64,000 nt of DNA, from contig JAECUM010001707.1 in NCBI GenBank assembly GCA_016617855.1, positions 124,001 to 188,000 of the forward strand, in the 5' to 3' direction. Both the position numbers and the translations under genes were made by a program. Source of the stretch: Megalonaias nervosa (taxonomy: Eukaryota; Mollusca; Bivalvia; Unionida; Unionidae). Position 1 is the stretch's first letter. Every line of letters starts with the position of its first letter. Positions 52,138 to 63,760 of the stretch are shown piece by piece. The notes under the pieces were generated by a model, which was not told the origin of the DNA, made no database searches, and worked only from the letters and a program-made list of their open reading frames with translations.

Positions 52138-53945
52138 TTAATTAAGACTAACAGAGGGAAGGGGTTTGCCTACATTTCCCTCCCAACTGATTGAAATAGT
52201 GTTGTCAGCCCATGATTCAGAGTGTGGAATTGGGGAGAGAAGGTGGGCAGTTTGTTGTTCCACCTCATCACAAATAGGTCTGTCATTGGGTGGACCCCAT
52301 GGGCCCTGACCTATTTTAGTACTGATGGTTGGAGAAACCACTTTATGAAGCAAGAATGGAAGGCATTGAGAATGACTTTCATTTCTGACATGATGTTATG
52401 AAGAGCCTTCTCTTGAGGCATCTACTTGCTGCTGACCATCACAAAGTCTGGTTGCAAGTGTGCTTCTCAACCCAACAAACTAGCATTGGTACAAATCATT
52501 ATTTCCAATTTTCTGGGGGTATTCTATCTGTTAGCCACTTCCTGTCTTGCCATTATAAAAGGAAGTATTTGACATTGATCAAGATTGTAATGTGGTGATC
52601 CAGAAAGCCCTTGATTGTCACCATTTTGCCAGAAGGGCCATCTGTAAGGGGCTCATGTAAAGAAAGTTAAGGTGTAATAAGTCTACTGCCACATTGAAGA
52701 GGCTGAGGAGTTGAAAGAACTCCCTTGCCAAGATAAATGTCTTGTTTGATGCCATCTCATGCATGAATGATGCTTTTGATGAGTTCTGTAGTGAGACATA
52801 CCAGATTGACATATTTTAAAAACTCCTTACTATGTTGACATGAGATAAGGTCCAGCTTCACATTTATTATCCACCCTTGACTGTGCATGATGCCTTCATG
52901 GAATTGGTAGGGATCTCATTGAAGGTGGATGATGAAAGTGGAGGGGACAGATGAATGAGATCGGAAGACATCCAAGATTGATTGGATCACCCATTCATTT
53001 TCCAAAAATAGGTTGATCCAGGTATAGCAAAAGAGGATTCTGACACCCACAGGTGGATCACCAGCAAGCAGGAGGGATGGTAAGTCATTGCCAGTTGGTG
53101 GGAGACTTGAAGGAGGAGAAACTTTGTTTCTCACCCCACCACCACCCAACCCCATCCCTGCCTGCAAATGAAATAACAGGATATAATGGCTTCCTATAGT
53201 TCACTTGATTGAGGTTACTTTGTTTTCAGTGAGAATTGCCTCTAGTTTATTTTTTGTGGCCATTTTACCATCTCTGAAACATTCCCTGAAAGGGTCATGC
53301 AGATATGAGAACTTACACTGAAAGGTGGAGGGGCAGCTCTTGTGCCACATGTTTTCTCACCTCTTCAATTTGACCTCCAAACAGAAGGGTAGAGCCATAA
53401 AGAAGGGTACACAAGGCTGCCACATGATGTGTTTTTAAAGAAGAGTGCTGGAGTGTCTCTCCTAATTAATTCCACAATGTAAGAGGTCATAATGGTGTTA
53501 GCCATCATGTGGTGGGCTGCCCTATTCACTACCTTTGTGATATTGCTCATTCAATCTCAGGCATGATCATTTCTGACCTCAGCAGCTAGGTGAATTCCAA
53601 AAGTAAAGAATTTGCCACCGTGTTCCTTACTAGGTTCGAAGTAGCATTAAAGACTTGCTTATCCACTTTAAAACATAATGGGGCAGTCATACCAAATGCG
53701 GAAATATCCTTATTAACATATGGTATTTCTGGTCAGTATGCATCATTGTGTGATGAGAAGGATGCTGGTAATTGACTTGCCAAGAAGACTGCATTACCAC
53801 AGTCACAAATTTTCTCTGAGAAACACCCAGTGATTTCTGCAATTTTCAGTGAATGTGGTAGAGTTCTGAAGGATGAACTGTCGTCACTTTCATCTATAGA
53901 GGCCTTGACCTTGTAGGTAGGAATGATCGTAGGATGAGGGGGCAC
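52138..53945 (-). mobile_element. DIRS-like retrotransposon remnant 3 (gag-like and RNase H, RT core missing)
   Basis: On the minus strand, from high to low coordinate: a gag-like KVKASIDESDDSSSF piece (about 53900), comparable to KALVDLEDEEEHSSF of remnant 1; broken gag-like frames to about 53340; LAREFFQLLSLFNVAVDLLH (about 52700); an RNase H-like MICTNASLLGWEAHLQP (about 52470); and SPIPHSESWADNTISISWEG (52138-52353), which matches the DIRS RNase H tail P.PDP.A...DALS.SWEG. The reverse transcriptase core was not found. Heavily mutated. Confidence 0.6.
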
Positions 53946-54258
53946 TCCAATGGAGGCAGAATTCTATAATTTCCTCTATTTCTGCCTTAAAGTTAAATTT
54001 GTATTTGCTATCGTAGATACTATGTGATCCGTTCAACGTAAGACACCACTGCTGGCTGACTCGACAGTCTAAGATAACACACTCATAACCACTGTACATA
54101 GATCATTCATACTGGACCCATTGGGATGCATACAAAAGACGATATCTTCCTTGCTGGTTGGCTGTATAGTTCAAACTAAAAACCTTTGCAAGTGGCTTGC
54201 AATTCAGCTGGCTGTTGGGTTGACTGGCCATACAGATCGAATTGTGGTTTGGCTGGCT

Positions 54259-54430
54259 GGCCATACAAGCCCACTTGAGGTTTGGCTGGCTGTCCTCTTG
54301 GCTGGCCATACAAATCCAATTGTGGTTTGGCTGGCTGTCCTCTTGGCTGGCCATACAAGTCCAGTTGTGGTTTGGCTGGTTGTCCTGCTGGCTAACCATA
54401 CAAGTCCAGTTGTGGTTTGGCTGGATGGCA
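54259..54430. repeat. 45-bp minisatellite (ggctggccatacaa)
   Basis: ggccatacaa or a close variant starts at 54259, 54304, 54349 and 54394: an exact 45-bp period. Because 45 is a multiple of three, several frames on both strands stay open, giving 15-residue repeats such as WLAVLLAGHTNPIVV on + and YGQPRGQPAKPQLDL on -. No start context, splice sites or second exon support a gene. Confidence 0.85.
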
Positions 54431-54851
54431 GACAGTACAAGTCAACATTTACACATTCACATCTAGTTTGAATATTTTCATGCATAGATAGGGTACATGC
54501 TACAGGGTTCAAAACTAACGGACATCCATTAGTCTGTGACTAATAGGTTTCCTCACTGACTAATAAATATGTTCCAATACAAGTCCGCCTGACTAATAAA
54601 AAATGAATGCGTGTAATTATTTTAAAGTTTGCTTTTCTCGTATTTTTTAATGAATTCCATTGTAACAAGATAACCGAGTTGGGATTTCGGATTTACAACA
54701 GAACACTTTTGATGGTGATACAAATATAATATTTATTGATGTATGATTTGAATGAGAAAGAATATTGATTAATACGTGCATGTATAAGATCCAAATATTG
54801 GACAAATTAACATAATCTGCACGAACCTAAAAATGCAACACATATAAATAC

Positions 54852-55690
54852 AAATAATAATAATAATAATAATAATAATGAGGACTTTGTATAGCGCCTA
54901 ATCTTTAGAAGCTCTAAGCGCTTTACAACATTTGACAACACTTAAAAACATATATAATGATATGATTACAAAAATAAAAACAAACACCACGAAATTAGAA
55001 AACAGAAAACATGCTGTAAATATTTAAGGTAAGGATACATTATTAGGTCTTTAAGTCTGTTCTTGCAGCTGAAATAGGTGAGTTTTAAGAGCGCTCTTGA
55101 ATGAGATCACTGTGTCTTTGTGTCTAAGTGCAGTGGGCAATTCGTTCCACGATGCTGGGCCCTGGTATGCAAAAGAGCGTTGTCCATATGATTTCATTTT
55201 CATAGTGGGAATAATGAGAATACGAGTGTCAGAAGAGGAGCATAAGCATCTTGCAGGTGTGTACACATGGGTGAGGTCAGATAGGTATGTTGGACTGGAG
55301 CCCGTCAGTGAAACGTAGCACAAAGAACAAATTTTGTGTTTAATTCTGGATCGAATGGATAGCCAGAGTAGGGTAGAGAGCAGGGGAGAGGTGTGCTCTG
55401 ATCGTGGTACTCTAAGGATGATCCGAGAAGCTGTGTTTTGAACTTTTTTAAGTTTCTGGAGTAGATATTGAGACGAACCAGACAGAATTGAGTTACAATA
55501 GTCCAGTCTTGAAAGTACTAAGGAACACACAAGTGTTTTAGTGGCATCAACTGAAAGATACTTGCGAATGGAGCTGATTCGTCTCAGCTCAAGATATGCA
55601 GCCTTGCATATGTTCATGACATGTTGGTGCAACGAGAGAGTACAAATAAATGACCTTACACAGTACAAGGACAAGGGTGAACAATTCACA
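54852..55690 (-). mobile_element. CR1/L2-like LINE, 5'-truncated, nested in the hAT element
   Basis: A 212-codon minus-strand frame (55051-55689) reads HQHVMNICKAAYLELRRISS, KTLVCSLVLSRLDYCNSILS, KLKKVQNTASRIIL and PASWNELPTALR, the C-terminal part of CR1/L2/Jockey-type ORF2 after the polymerase core. The 3' UTR ends with ttgtaaagcgcttagag and gcgctatacaaagtcctc followed by (ATT)n at 54852-54879, as usual for this group. The 5' part is missing. The last 200 codons are open, so the insertion may be fairly recent. Confidence 0.85.
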
Positions 55691-57033
55691 GTAATCTCAC
55701 ACGATGTAAAGAATGGGTGTTTTACTCAATAGTAAAAATGATGTATTCACTCAACTAGTGAAAAGTGAGATATTTTTTTACTCAAATAGTAAAATGATGA
55801 ATTGATTGGACAGATATCATACAAAAATATCTTTACACTCCCAAACAATGGGTATAACAAAACCCCAAAATTAGCCCACGGCTGAAAGATTACATGCACA
55901 GAGTAACACAAAACACTCCCATCAGTATCACACTTGGCTACCAGTCACACCGGTCAAACAAGCATCATTATAGGTAGTCGCTGACCACCATTCAATTCCT
56001 TGGTCAATCAAGCAATCAGCGCCCACCAATTCGGTCTGCAACGCCCAATCACCTGCTACTCGACCAGCAACACTGTTCACTCAGCTGTACGGCTACTATG
56101 GTTAACTTCTGTGGTTAGCTGTTTAGCTTGTACGACGTCGACCACGATCACCATGGATCACTCTGGTCAGCTGAAAATGCATCTAATACCGTGTACTGCT
56201 CATGACACGGCATATAGGATAAAATGTAATGACATTATATGCGGTTAAGTTATACAAATTACATTATTGGTACAGTATTACAAAACAATAAACAGGTTCA
56301 GAAGTGAACCTGTGTCAGACAAGATTCCTATGGTACTAAATGTTTCTTAAGAAAATGCAACGTTATATTGCTAATATAAATCTCTTGCTAAGTCACAAAC
56401 AAGAATAGAAAATATTTCCGTTACAGTATGCAAGCCAAAGCTACATTGAAAACGTACAAAAATAAATGTGGTGGTACAATAACTGTAACTTACAATATGC
56501 AAAAGAAATAATATGCATAAGAAATTAATAAATTACATACCTCTACAGCTGAAGATGTGCAAGTCCCTAAGTAGACTGCTTACAGACAAGACGTTCTGTA
56601 ATGTGAACATATCACTTTACAGTGAGGCATTTATATACAGACGATGTAGCCGTGCTAGATGTAAATCAGTTTTTCCCATCGAGAGCACTTTGCACATGTG
56701 GCAGGGATGAACCGAACTCACTATTTCGAAATATTGTACAATATACAAAAATCACCCTAGGGTATCGTTCTACACGAAAGATGAAACCAGAGTACATGCT
56801 TTTAATAAATAGAGGGGTTTATACAATTCCGTGACATCCATAACAGAAATAAGGACAAATTACTTGCTATTTTTAGTTACTGAACTTGTTGTAACTCCCA
56901 TATGTAAATCCAGATCACCTAGGAACTTTATATTAAGCATTACAAATGGTGTGCAAAGCGTTATTGTCGCACTGACCAGGATCATAGTTAAACAAAGAAA
57001 GCGAAGAGAACAAGGTGGCAGTTTGTACAAAGT
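55691..57033 (+). other. Internal hAT sequence without recognised gene
   Basis: Contains a 9-bp perfect hairpin acaggttca/tgaacctgt at 56292-56313 and repeated tactcaa.tagt motifs near 55720-55800. A transposase N-terminus was not found. Confidence 0.45.
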
Positions 57034-59167
57034 GTGGAAAATCCAGCCAAAAGACTGAAGACTGACAATAACGAGGACAAAAGGGAATGTGACAAACAGT
57101 ATGATAAAGAAAGTAGGAACCAAACTTTTCTAGAGAAGTGGAAATGTGGTCGGCCGTGGCTTAACATTAACCCCGAAGTAAATACCATGTTTTGCAGCGT
57201 CCGCAGAGAGCATTCAAAAACAGAGGATAAAAAAGAAAAAGCTCATTTGTAGTTGGATGTTCCAATTTACGGCTGGAAACCATAGTATACCATGAAACCA
57301 AATCACAGATCCATCAGAATTGCATGATCACAAGTCGAGAATTATCGAAACTCAAAGGACAGTCATCTGCAAGTAAAATTGTCATGATGCTAAACGAAAA
57401 CGTTGTTGGAAGAATGTCAGTTTTGTTTAGGAATTTACACGCCCTAGTAAGAATGAGAAGGCCAATTAGCGATTATATGTGGATGGTCCAATTGGATGCC
57501 AAAAAGGGAATTGATGTTGGTCAAACATATCTCAATGACAAAGAGGCACAAGTGTTTCAGAATTTATTGCACAGTGTGCAAGAAATAAACTTGAACAAAA
57601 GATTAAATCAGCACAATTTATTAGTATTATCAGTGATGGTTCCACTGATAAAGGGTTCCGTGAACAATAAGTTGTTTATGTGAGAACTGCCTTGGGTTGG
57701 CAAATATGCACTTCATTTTTGGGTATGACAGAAGTTTCACGAGCTAATGCTGATGGGATTTTAGGAGCTATTGATGATGCATTTGCATCAATTGCAATGC
57801 CTGATTACAAAAGTAAACTTGTTGGATTTGGTTCTGATGGAGCTGCTGTCAATACTGGAAAAAACAATGGTGTTATGTCATTGCTAGATTTAGAGAATTG
57901 CAGAAATGTCTTGTAGGAATACATTGCCATGCTCATCGTTTGGAACTGGCTTACAAAGCTGCCATTGCAAAAAATCCTATCCATGCAAAAGTTGAGGAGC
58001 TGTTAACAGGACTTTACTATTTTTATCGGAATAGCCCTTTAAATAGAAGTGATTTGTTAGGTGCATGTAAGGTACTGGGAATCACCAAGATAGTCCCTAC
58101 TTGTGTTGGTGGAACTAGATGGTTGGCACATTGGCAGAGAGCTTTGGACAATTTGTGGAAATCATATCCAGCAATAGTCAGCCACCTCCAGATGTTGACT
58201 AAAACTGATCATCCTTCACCTAGAATACCTGAAGCTACCGGGAAAGCAGCTGGCTATCGGAAAATGTTGCTAGATCTGCATCTTGTTAATTATGCCCACT
58301 CCTTGACAGATGTCATAAATTTACTGTCCAAGTTGTCATTGTTTCTTCAAAATGAATCTTGTTTGGTGTCTGAAGTGTATCTGAGAGTTCTTGCAACTAT
58401 TGATGTCTTAGAACAGTTGAAATTAAGAGACAGACCTAGGTTAAAACAGTTTCTGCAGGATATTGGTAATGGACCTATAAAAGAATTTCATGGTTTTGTA
58501 CTAAAAGAACAAAGTTCCCCAACATCAGTGCAGTTATCACTTCATGCTAGAGAGGACATGATCAACAGTTTAGCAGAACACTTGGATGCCTGATTTGACA
58601 AACAGCAATGTGATGTATTGAAAGCCACACATTTTGCAGATTTTCATTTATGGCCAAGAGACTCAAATCATATTGGATTTGGTGATGAGGATGTTACTAC
58701 TCTCCTGGAACATTTTTCCCCAGTAATGACAATGGCAGGCTTCTATCCAGACAAGGTTGAAGAAGAGTGGCAACTCTTGAAAAGTTTAATTTATGCTTGT
58801 AGATGTCAGGTAGAGAACTTACAATGGTGTGATGTTAACAAGAGATTTCAAGAAGGTCACACTAACATTCTTGCACTGGTGGATATTGTGTTAATCCTTC
58901 CAGCCTTGTCTGCAGATGCAGAGCGGATTCAGTGAATTGAAAATGACGAAATCTGATTGGAGATGCAGATTGCGCAGCAGTGTTTTGAATGACTTGTTAA
59001 TGATTCACTTTTTAAGTGAAGACATTGCTGATTATGATCCAGTGCCAGCTATATATTTATGGAACTCTTGTGGACCGAGACAAAGAAGACCACTGTATAT
59101 GGAAGACTATTCAGAATTAGATGGAGAAGATTATGATTTGGGACAAACTGATGGCAAATCAATATAA
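57034..59167 (+). pseudogene. hAT transposase pseudogene (ZNF862-like type)
   Basis: Transposase pieces are in order on the + strand. A zinc-finger-like PWLN..PEVNTMFCSVRREH lies near 57150-57215, then RNLHALVRMRRPISDYMWM (about 57440). The catalytic-type ISDGSTDKG is in a shifted frame at about 57629-57655, then LVGFGSDGAAVNTGKNNGV, GIHCHAHRLELAYKAA (about 57910) and GGTRWLAHWQRAL (about 58110). The C-terminal dimerisation part is LPALSADAERIQ (58890s) continuing in another frame as SGFSELKMTKSDW and VLNDLLMIH. At least three frameshifts (about 57600, 57900, 58930) and stops at about 57664 and 58591 inactivate it. The longest open piece is 57898-58593. Confidence 0.85.
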
Positions 59168-59309
59168 TTTATAATGTGTATAAATCTCTATTGTTGTGTT
59201 ACGTACATGTATTTTAAGGACTAATGGATTTTGCTGCGGACTAGTGTGTCTTTTGTCCTGTTAGTCCGCTTGACTAGTTAATAAAAAGTTAGTTTTGAAC
59301 CCTGTGCTA

Positions 59310-60047
59310 CTTGTAAACACTCACACCTCATTTGCAGAGACATGTTTTACTTTAAAGCCACCTGCCTCATAGTCCGAGTGATATCTGAATGCAAACCCTC
59401 ATTCCTCACGTTACAGGATGATCTGGTGCTGTTTTCTGTATCTTCATGATGGGTTGATGAGGCATGTTGACACCCCCACCCCCAGACTAATAAGCAGTTC
59501 AGATGTGGGATGTAAGCTTAGAATTTTGTTGTTTTGAAATGGAGAGTACTTGTTTTTGTGTTCCTTTAGCTTTTTTTTTCAAAATTGTAAACCACATATT
59601 TTCTGACTAAAGAGAACACACTGCACGTGTGTTGATGAGCACTTAATAATAATAATAAAGACTTTATATAAAGAGGGTAACACAATTAGCTAAGAACTTA
59701 TCTATCTTGAGGCCCTCATACAAATGAATTTATTTACGCATCTCTGAAGCCACTGGATATATATGTACTTAGTACATAGAAGAAGACAAATCTCTTGTAC
59801 AACCACCATGACATTGAATCACTTGCACTTCTTAGACTTTGTTGTTGACTCACTGATGAAGAAGAGAAAAATCAGATAATTACATATAATAAATAGATAC
59901 AAATGTCAACACGCACTGACCAAATGATTTGATGGTTTAACTATTGAAAAATGCAGCACCAGAAAATTTTGAAGATTGAAATTGTATGTTTCCAATTGAA
60001 ATCACATTTCAACGAACAGTACAATAAATGCAAAATTTGAATAAATG
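59310..60047 (+). other. Intronic stretch with a possible LINE tail
   Basis: taataataataataaagact at 59644 resembles the (ATT)n end of a CR1/L2-type element on the minus strand, but no coding part was seen. Confidence 0.35.
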
Positions 60048-61362
60048 CAGAGTCAGAAATTTGTTCTTATGGATGAGCAATTTTTGCTTAGTTACTTGCC
60101 CATGGACAAGTAAATTCTGTCCTGTAACTTGAAATGGCAGTAGTTCCCATTTTGCCTAAGTGATGTTTACACAAACACCATTCCTACTTACCAACAAGTA
60201 CTATACGGGTGTTTTGTATATTTACATAGTGTATGCTGAAATTTATCTATTAGGACTGAAACCAGCTGCAGCTTCTGTGGATACAACCAGTGGAATAAGA
60301 CAGTACTGGTTTAGGTGATATCTTTTGATGGTTACATCACAATGGATTTCATTGGCTGGAGGATTGGACTTCCGGAAGAATCTATTGTTTTGAACCAATT
60401 ACTGGAATCCTTGAAACCATTATAACGACTACCATGAATTTTCCCAGGTAATGCTTCTGGATTGATCAGTTTCTTATAAAGCATGGGCTGAATGGTTAAA
60501 AATTGAATGAAAAGTCAACAAATGGTGCTGAAACTAGACTTAACCATGACAGGGATTAAAAACAAAAAAAGAAAACAGGAGTTCAAAGATTTTTGGCTGC
60601 AGGAGTTTCTTTGGCTCGAGGACAATGAAGCTTGAATAATTGCATCTTGTAATATACATCAGAGATACCACTCAACTGCAGACAAAACCAATGGATTGTT
60701 TTCAGGACAGGTTATAACAAGGAAAGATACACTGTAGCACCAAACAAGTTGCAATACATAATGCATGTCAGTTAAAATTTGATGTTGAAAAGGCTGTATC
60801 TGAGAAAAAGAGAAGTTGTGGATGATGTAAACATAGTGATCAATAAATACAGTGTGTGCCAAACCAAGCATTACAAGAAGCTGTTTAACACAGCATATGC
60901 CATAGCAAAGCAGAGATAATCTTTTTCTGACTATGAATTTGTTTGTGAGGTTCAAATAAAAAATTGAGTTGAACTTGGAACTGATCATGCTTATATTTTA
61001 TCAACAGTATATCTGACATCCTTTGAAAAATGTCATGGATAAAATATCTAGAGCTAAATTCATATTCATCCTTTGAGATGCTAGTTTTGATTTAGCAGTT
61101 ATAGACAAAGAATGCATTCTTGTTAGATTTCTGGACCCTGCCACAAAAGTCCAAACATAAGACATGTTGAAATATCCATATATTTTACATGTCACAGATC
61201 AACACTGCATGCATTTAAATGGTGCAGCTTTAATAAAGTTAACATTAAAACAGTCCTTTTACTATGAAAATATGGACAATTGGATATCTTATATGGACAA
61301 GTAAATGTTTTAATTTACTTGTCCATAGATAACATGATTTTGACAAAATTTCTGCATCCCTG
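60048..61362. mobile_element. Non-autonomous TIR element with palindromic subtermini
   Basis: The left end cagagtcagaaatttgtt and the right end, reverse-complemented, cagggatgcagaaattttgt. Near each end sits a palindrome on the same word: ttacttgcccatggacaagtaa at 60092-60113 (22 bp, one mismatch) and tatggacaagtaaat/atttacttgtccata at 61292-61327 (15-bp perfect stem). hAT-like cagrg ends; no clear target duplication; no transposase frame. Confidence 0.55.
61292..61327. repeat. Perfect 15-bp inverted repeat, 6-nt loop
   Basis: tatggacaagtaaat at 61292-61306 is exactly complementary to 61313-61327. Confidence 0.92.
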
Positions 61363-61410
61363 ATGCAGCCATATAAAACCAGCATTTTTACCTACTAAAC
61401 CACTGAAATA

Positions 61411-61670
61411 GGGGCCCCGAGTGGCCGAGTGGTCTAAAGTGCTGATCGTTACGGATCACTGCCATCTCACCTCTGTCTGCGTGAGTTCGAGTCCAGGCTC
61501 GGCTAACGTGGGTACGTGAGAAAGCCTGCCAGTAGCTTCTCGTGGGTCGGTGGTTCTTCCGGGGGTTTTCCAGGGTTCTTCCTCCACCATTAATACTGGC
61601 CGCCATGTATAGCCTATCTTGTGCTGAAAATGGCGTTAAACCCTATAACAACAACAACAATAACAACAAC
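61411..61670 (+). mobile_element. SINE family S1, copy 4, with 14-bp target duplication
   Basis: The most complete S1 copy: ggggccccgagtggccgagt with the A box, gagttcgagtcc as B box, the V-like body gtgggtcggtggttcttcc and the tail aacaacaacaataacaac. aaaccactgaaata flanks it exactly at 61397-61410 and 61671-61684. Confidence 0.95.
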
Positions 61671-61684
61671 AAACCACTGAAATA

Positions 61685-62865
61685 AAGAAATGGATGGTTG
61701 AATTTAACTATATGATAGATTGGTTTCCTGAAGGTCCATGTTGTAATATTAAACAGAAGTTGAAAACTGGTTATATATGGATATAATGGTAACCACCCAG
61801 TGGTTAGAAAAGGGAGGTAACATGCAAGAGTTGCTTCCTTTTGTCTATATGATATATAGACAGAAAAACATTTTTTTAGTCTATCAGGAAGGGCTGGATT
61901 TGGAGGTAGCAGAGAGTAATCATAATTTTAATGTCAACTGGTAATGTATTTGACAGAGAAATGATTGTCACCACTACGTGAACATATAAAATCAAAAAGC
62001 ATAGTCCAAAGATTATGTCAAGCTCAGATCTAGCAAGAAGCAATTTAACTCCATTGATTTTGGAGTGCAGTTTCTGAAACTGATCTGGAGGTCATTATAG
62101 CTGAAGTGTATTTTACAAGACGCAGCATCAGACCACACTTCTATACTTTGAGTTGCATGTTTTCTGTGCTGACAATGGCATTACACCTGGCTGAAAATTC
62201 GTCTGACTTTATGGAAAAATATTGTCTGTCTGAACAGGTCTTTATTGATTGGCCTGTGTGAGGGTCTAGAACAAGTAAGATCTACATGTAGCAATATTAT
62301 GAGGTGATCTTGCATTCTATTGGCTGAACTTGGTACTATATTTATCATCCCATTCAATAAAACCTGGTAAACAGGTCTGTATCATTAAGAGGTTTGGATT
62401 TGATAGATTGTGACCTAGAGCTTCACATATTAATAATGTCTGTTTTGAAAAAAGAATATTTATGACTATAGAATATGTAAAATTAACAGGACATAATGGT
62501 TTGGAGGTACGGTAGTTTACACAGGGTTATATTCATACAATACTACAGAAATCGATATAGTGGAATGATCGGCTGTACTATATGAATGGTAATTAGTATT
62601 AGGCTTGAGCTTCATATTTCTCATATTTGTGTGAATATTACCACATATTTAAACTGGGTTATAGAAATACAAGGAACCATCCATTTAGCTTAGATTTCAT
62701 GCTTGCATGGAAGTGGTTTTTTTATCATGAAGCAAGTCTTTGTAAATAAATTAAATATTTATGAAATCATTTCTGTTCCACATAAAAAAATGAAAGATAA
62801 ATCAATAATTTCTAAAGAGGTCATCATAAATGCTATGATTTCAAATACAAATCTCTCTGTTCCAG
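61685..62865 (+). other. VPS13D: Last part of VPS13D intron F-G
   Basis: Contains a unit of the gaggtgatcttgcat repeat near 62280-62440. No gene recognised. Confidence 0.5.
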
Positions 62866-63015
62866 CTTTCATTGAATCTCAAGGGAGGAATAGGCATATC
62901 TCTTGTAAACAAAGTGCCAGAGGAGTTGCTGTATATTTCCCTGAGGAACATTTCAGTTTTCTATCAGGCCAGTCCAACAGCAATCACTGTTGATGCCAGT
63001 GTAATTGACTTTCAG
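62866..63015 (+). CDS. VPS13D: VPS13D exon G (start of conserved VPS13 C-terminal region)
   Basis: A 150-nt exon of 50 codons, phase 0 on both sides, acceptor tctgttccag and donor gtaaat. It encodes LSLNLK followed by GGIGISLVNKVPEELLYISL, then NISVFYQASPT and ends VIDFQ. This is the strongly conserved block that opens the VPS13 C-terminal region across all VPS13 paralogues. It is reached after a 26.8 kb intron. The following exon is to the right of the window. Confidence 0.95.
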
Positions 63016-63373
63016 GTAAATATTTTCATTTAAATGAAAATAAATTTGCTGGTATAGTGGATATAAGTCTTGGTACATAAAAAAAAATTTATTCATGTCA
63101 GAAGACATAAGACTTGTATGAATATAAATATATACCCATATAACCAAACAAAAAAATGATCAATCTTTGTTGCAGTGATTATTAATTTCTATGAACATTA
63201 AAGTTGATATTGATCAATAAAGGCAGAGGTTTATATGATAGGTGTACTGGTTGATAAAATTTCATATTGACCTTAACAAATGCTATAATTGTTTTTGTAT
63301 GTCCCTGAGGCAGACATCTGTTGATTGGGAGTTAGATATGTGTCTGTGAAATTAAAAATGCCTGGACTCTCAT

Positions 63374-63760
63374 TTAAACAGAGATGTTTGTCCCTTCCAG
63401 CTCTAGAGTATGTAATTGGTATATCCCATCAAGTTCTCCATCTATTCTAAAAATAGTGCTACTGGAGAGCTCTGGATCAAATTTAATAATTTCTGTTATT
63501 TGATATTTAACACAATCTGTGTTGTGGTCAGATAAATTAAAATGCTTAGATACTTTGGAATCTTTATGATTATGGATATCCCTCAAGTGTTCTTTTTTAT
63601 TCTCACTTGGAATTCCCTTTTGGTCTCACCTACATATTAGTGCAGGTGAGTAAATAGATGACATCATGTGTGGTACAATATCCAGGCACTGACGAAATTG
63701 GGACAATTTGTTAATCTTGGGCATAGGTTGATTTCTAATCCTTGAGCAATTATCCCTTTA
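63374..63760 (-). mobile_element. Penelope-like element fragment (GIY-YIG endonuclease)
   Basis: The minus strand reads VIYLLTCT then, after a frameshift, YVGETKREFQVRIKKEHLRD, HNHKDSKVSKHFNLSDHN and ends LHTLELEGTNIS. This is the GIY-YIG endonuclease end of Penelope-like retroelements (family pattern VIYLITC..CG..YVGET, R...H, V..HFN...H, LGTLxPxGLN). The preceding cysteine-rich part is only faintly visible up to about 63760. The reverse transcriptase is not in the window. Confidence 0.75.

Larger units (their letters stand above)
54503..59304 (+). mobile_element. hAT transposon with intact TIRs, inactivated
   Basis: The left end cagggttcaaaactaac (54503-54519) and right end gttagttttgaaccctg (59288-59304) are exact 17-bp inverted repeats. 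tgcta flanks both sides directly (54498-54502 and 59305-59309). Subterminal motifs repeat: gactaata three times on the left, agtccgcctgacta (54582) and agtccgcttgacta (59263), and ccattagtc (54526) mirrored by gactaatgg (59219-59227). It contains a transposase pseudogene and a nested LINE 3' end. A 5-bp duplication is short for hAT (usually 8), although some hAT clades are reported with 5 or 6. Confidence 0.85.
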
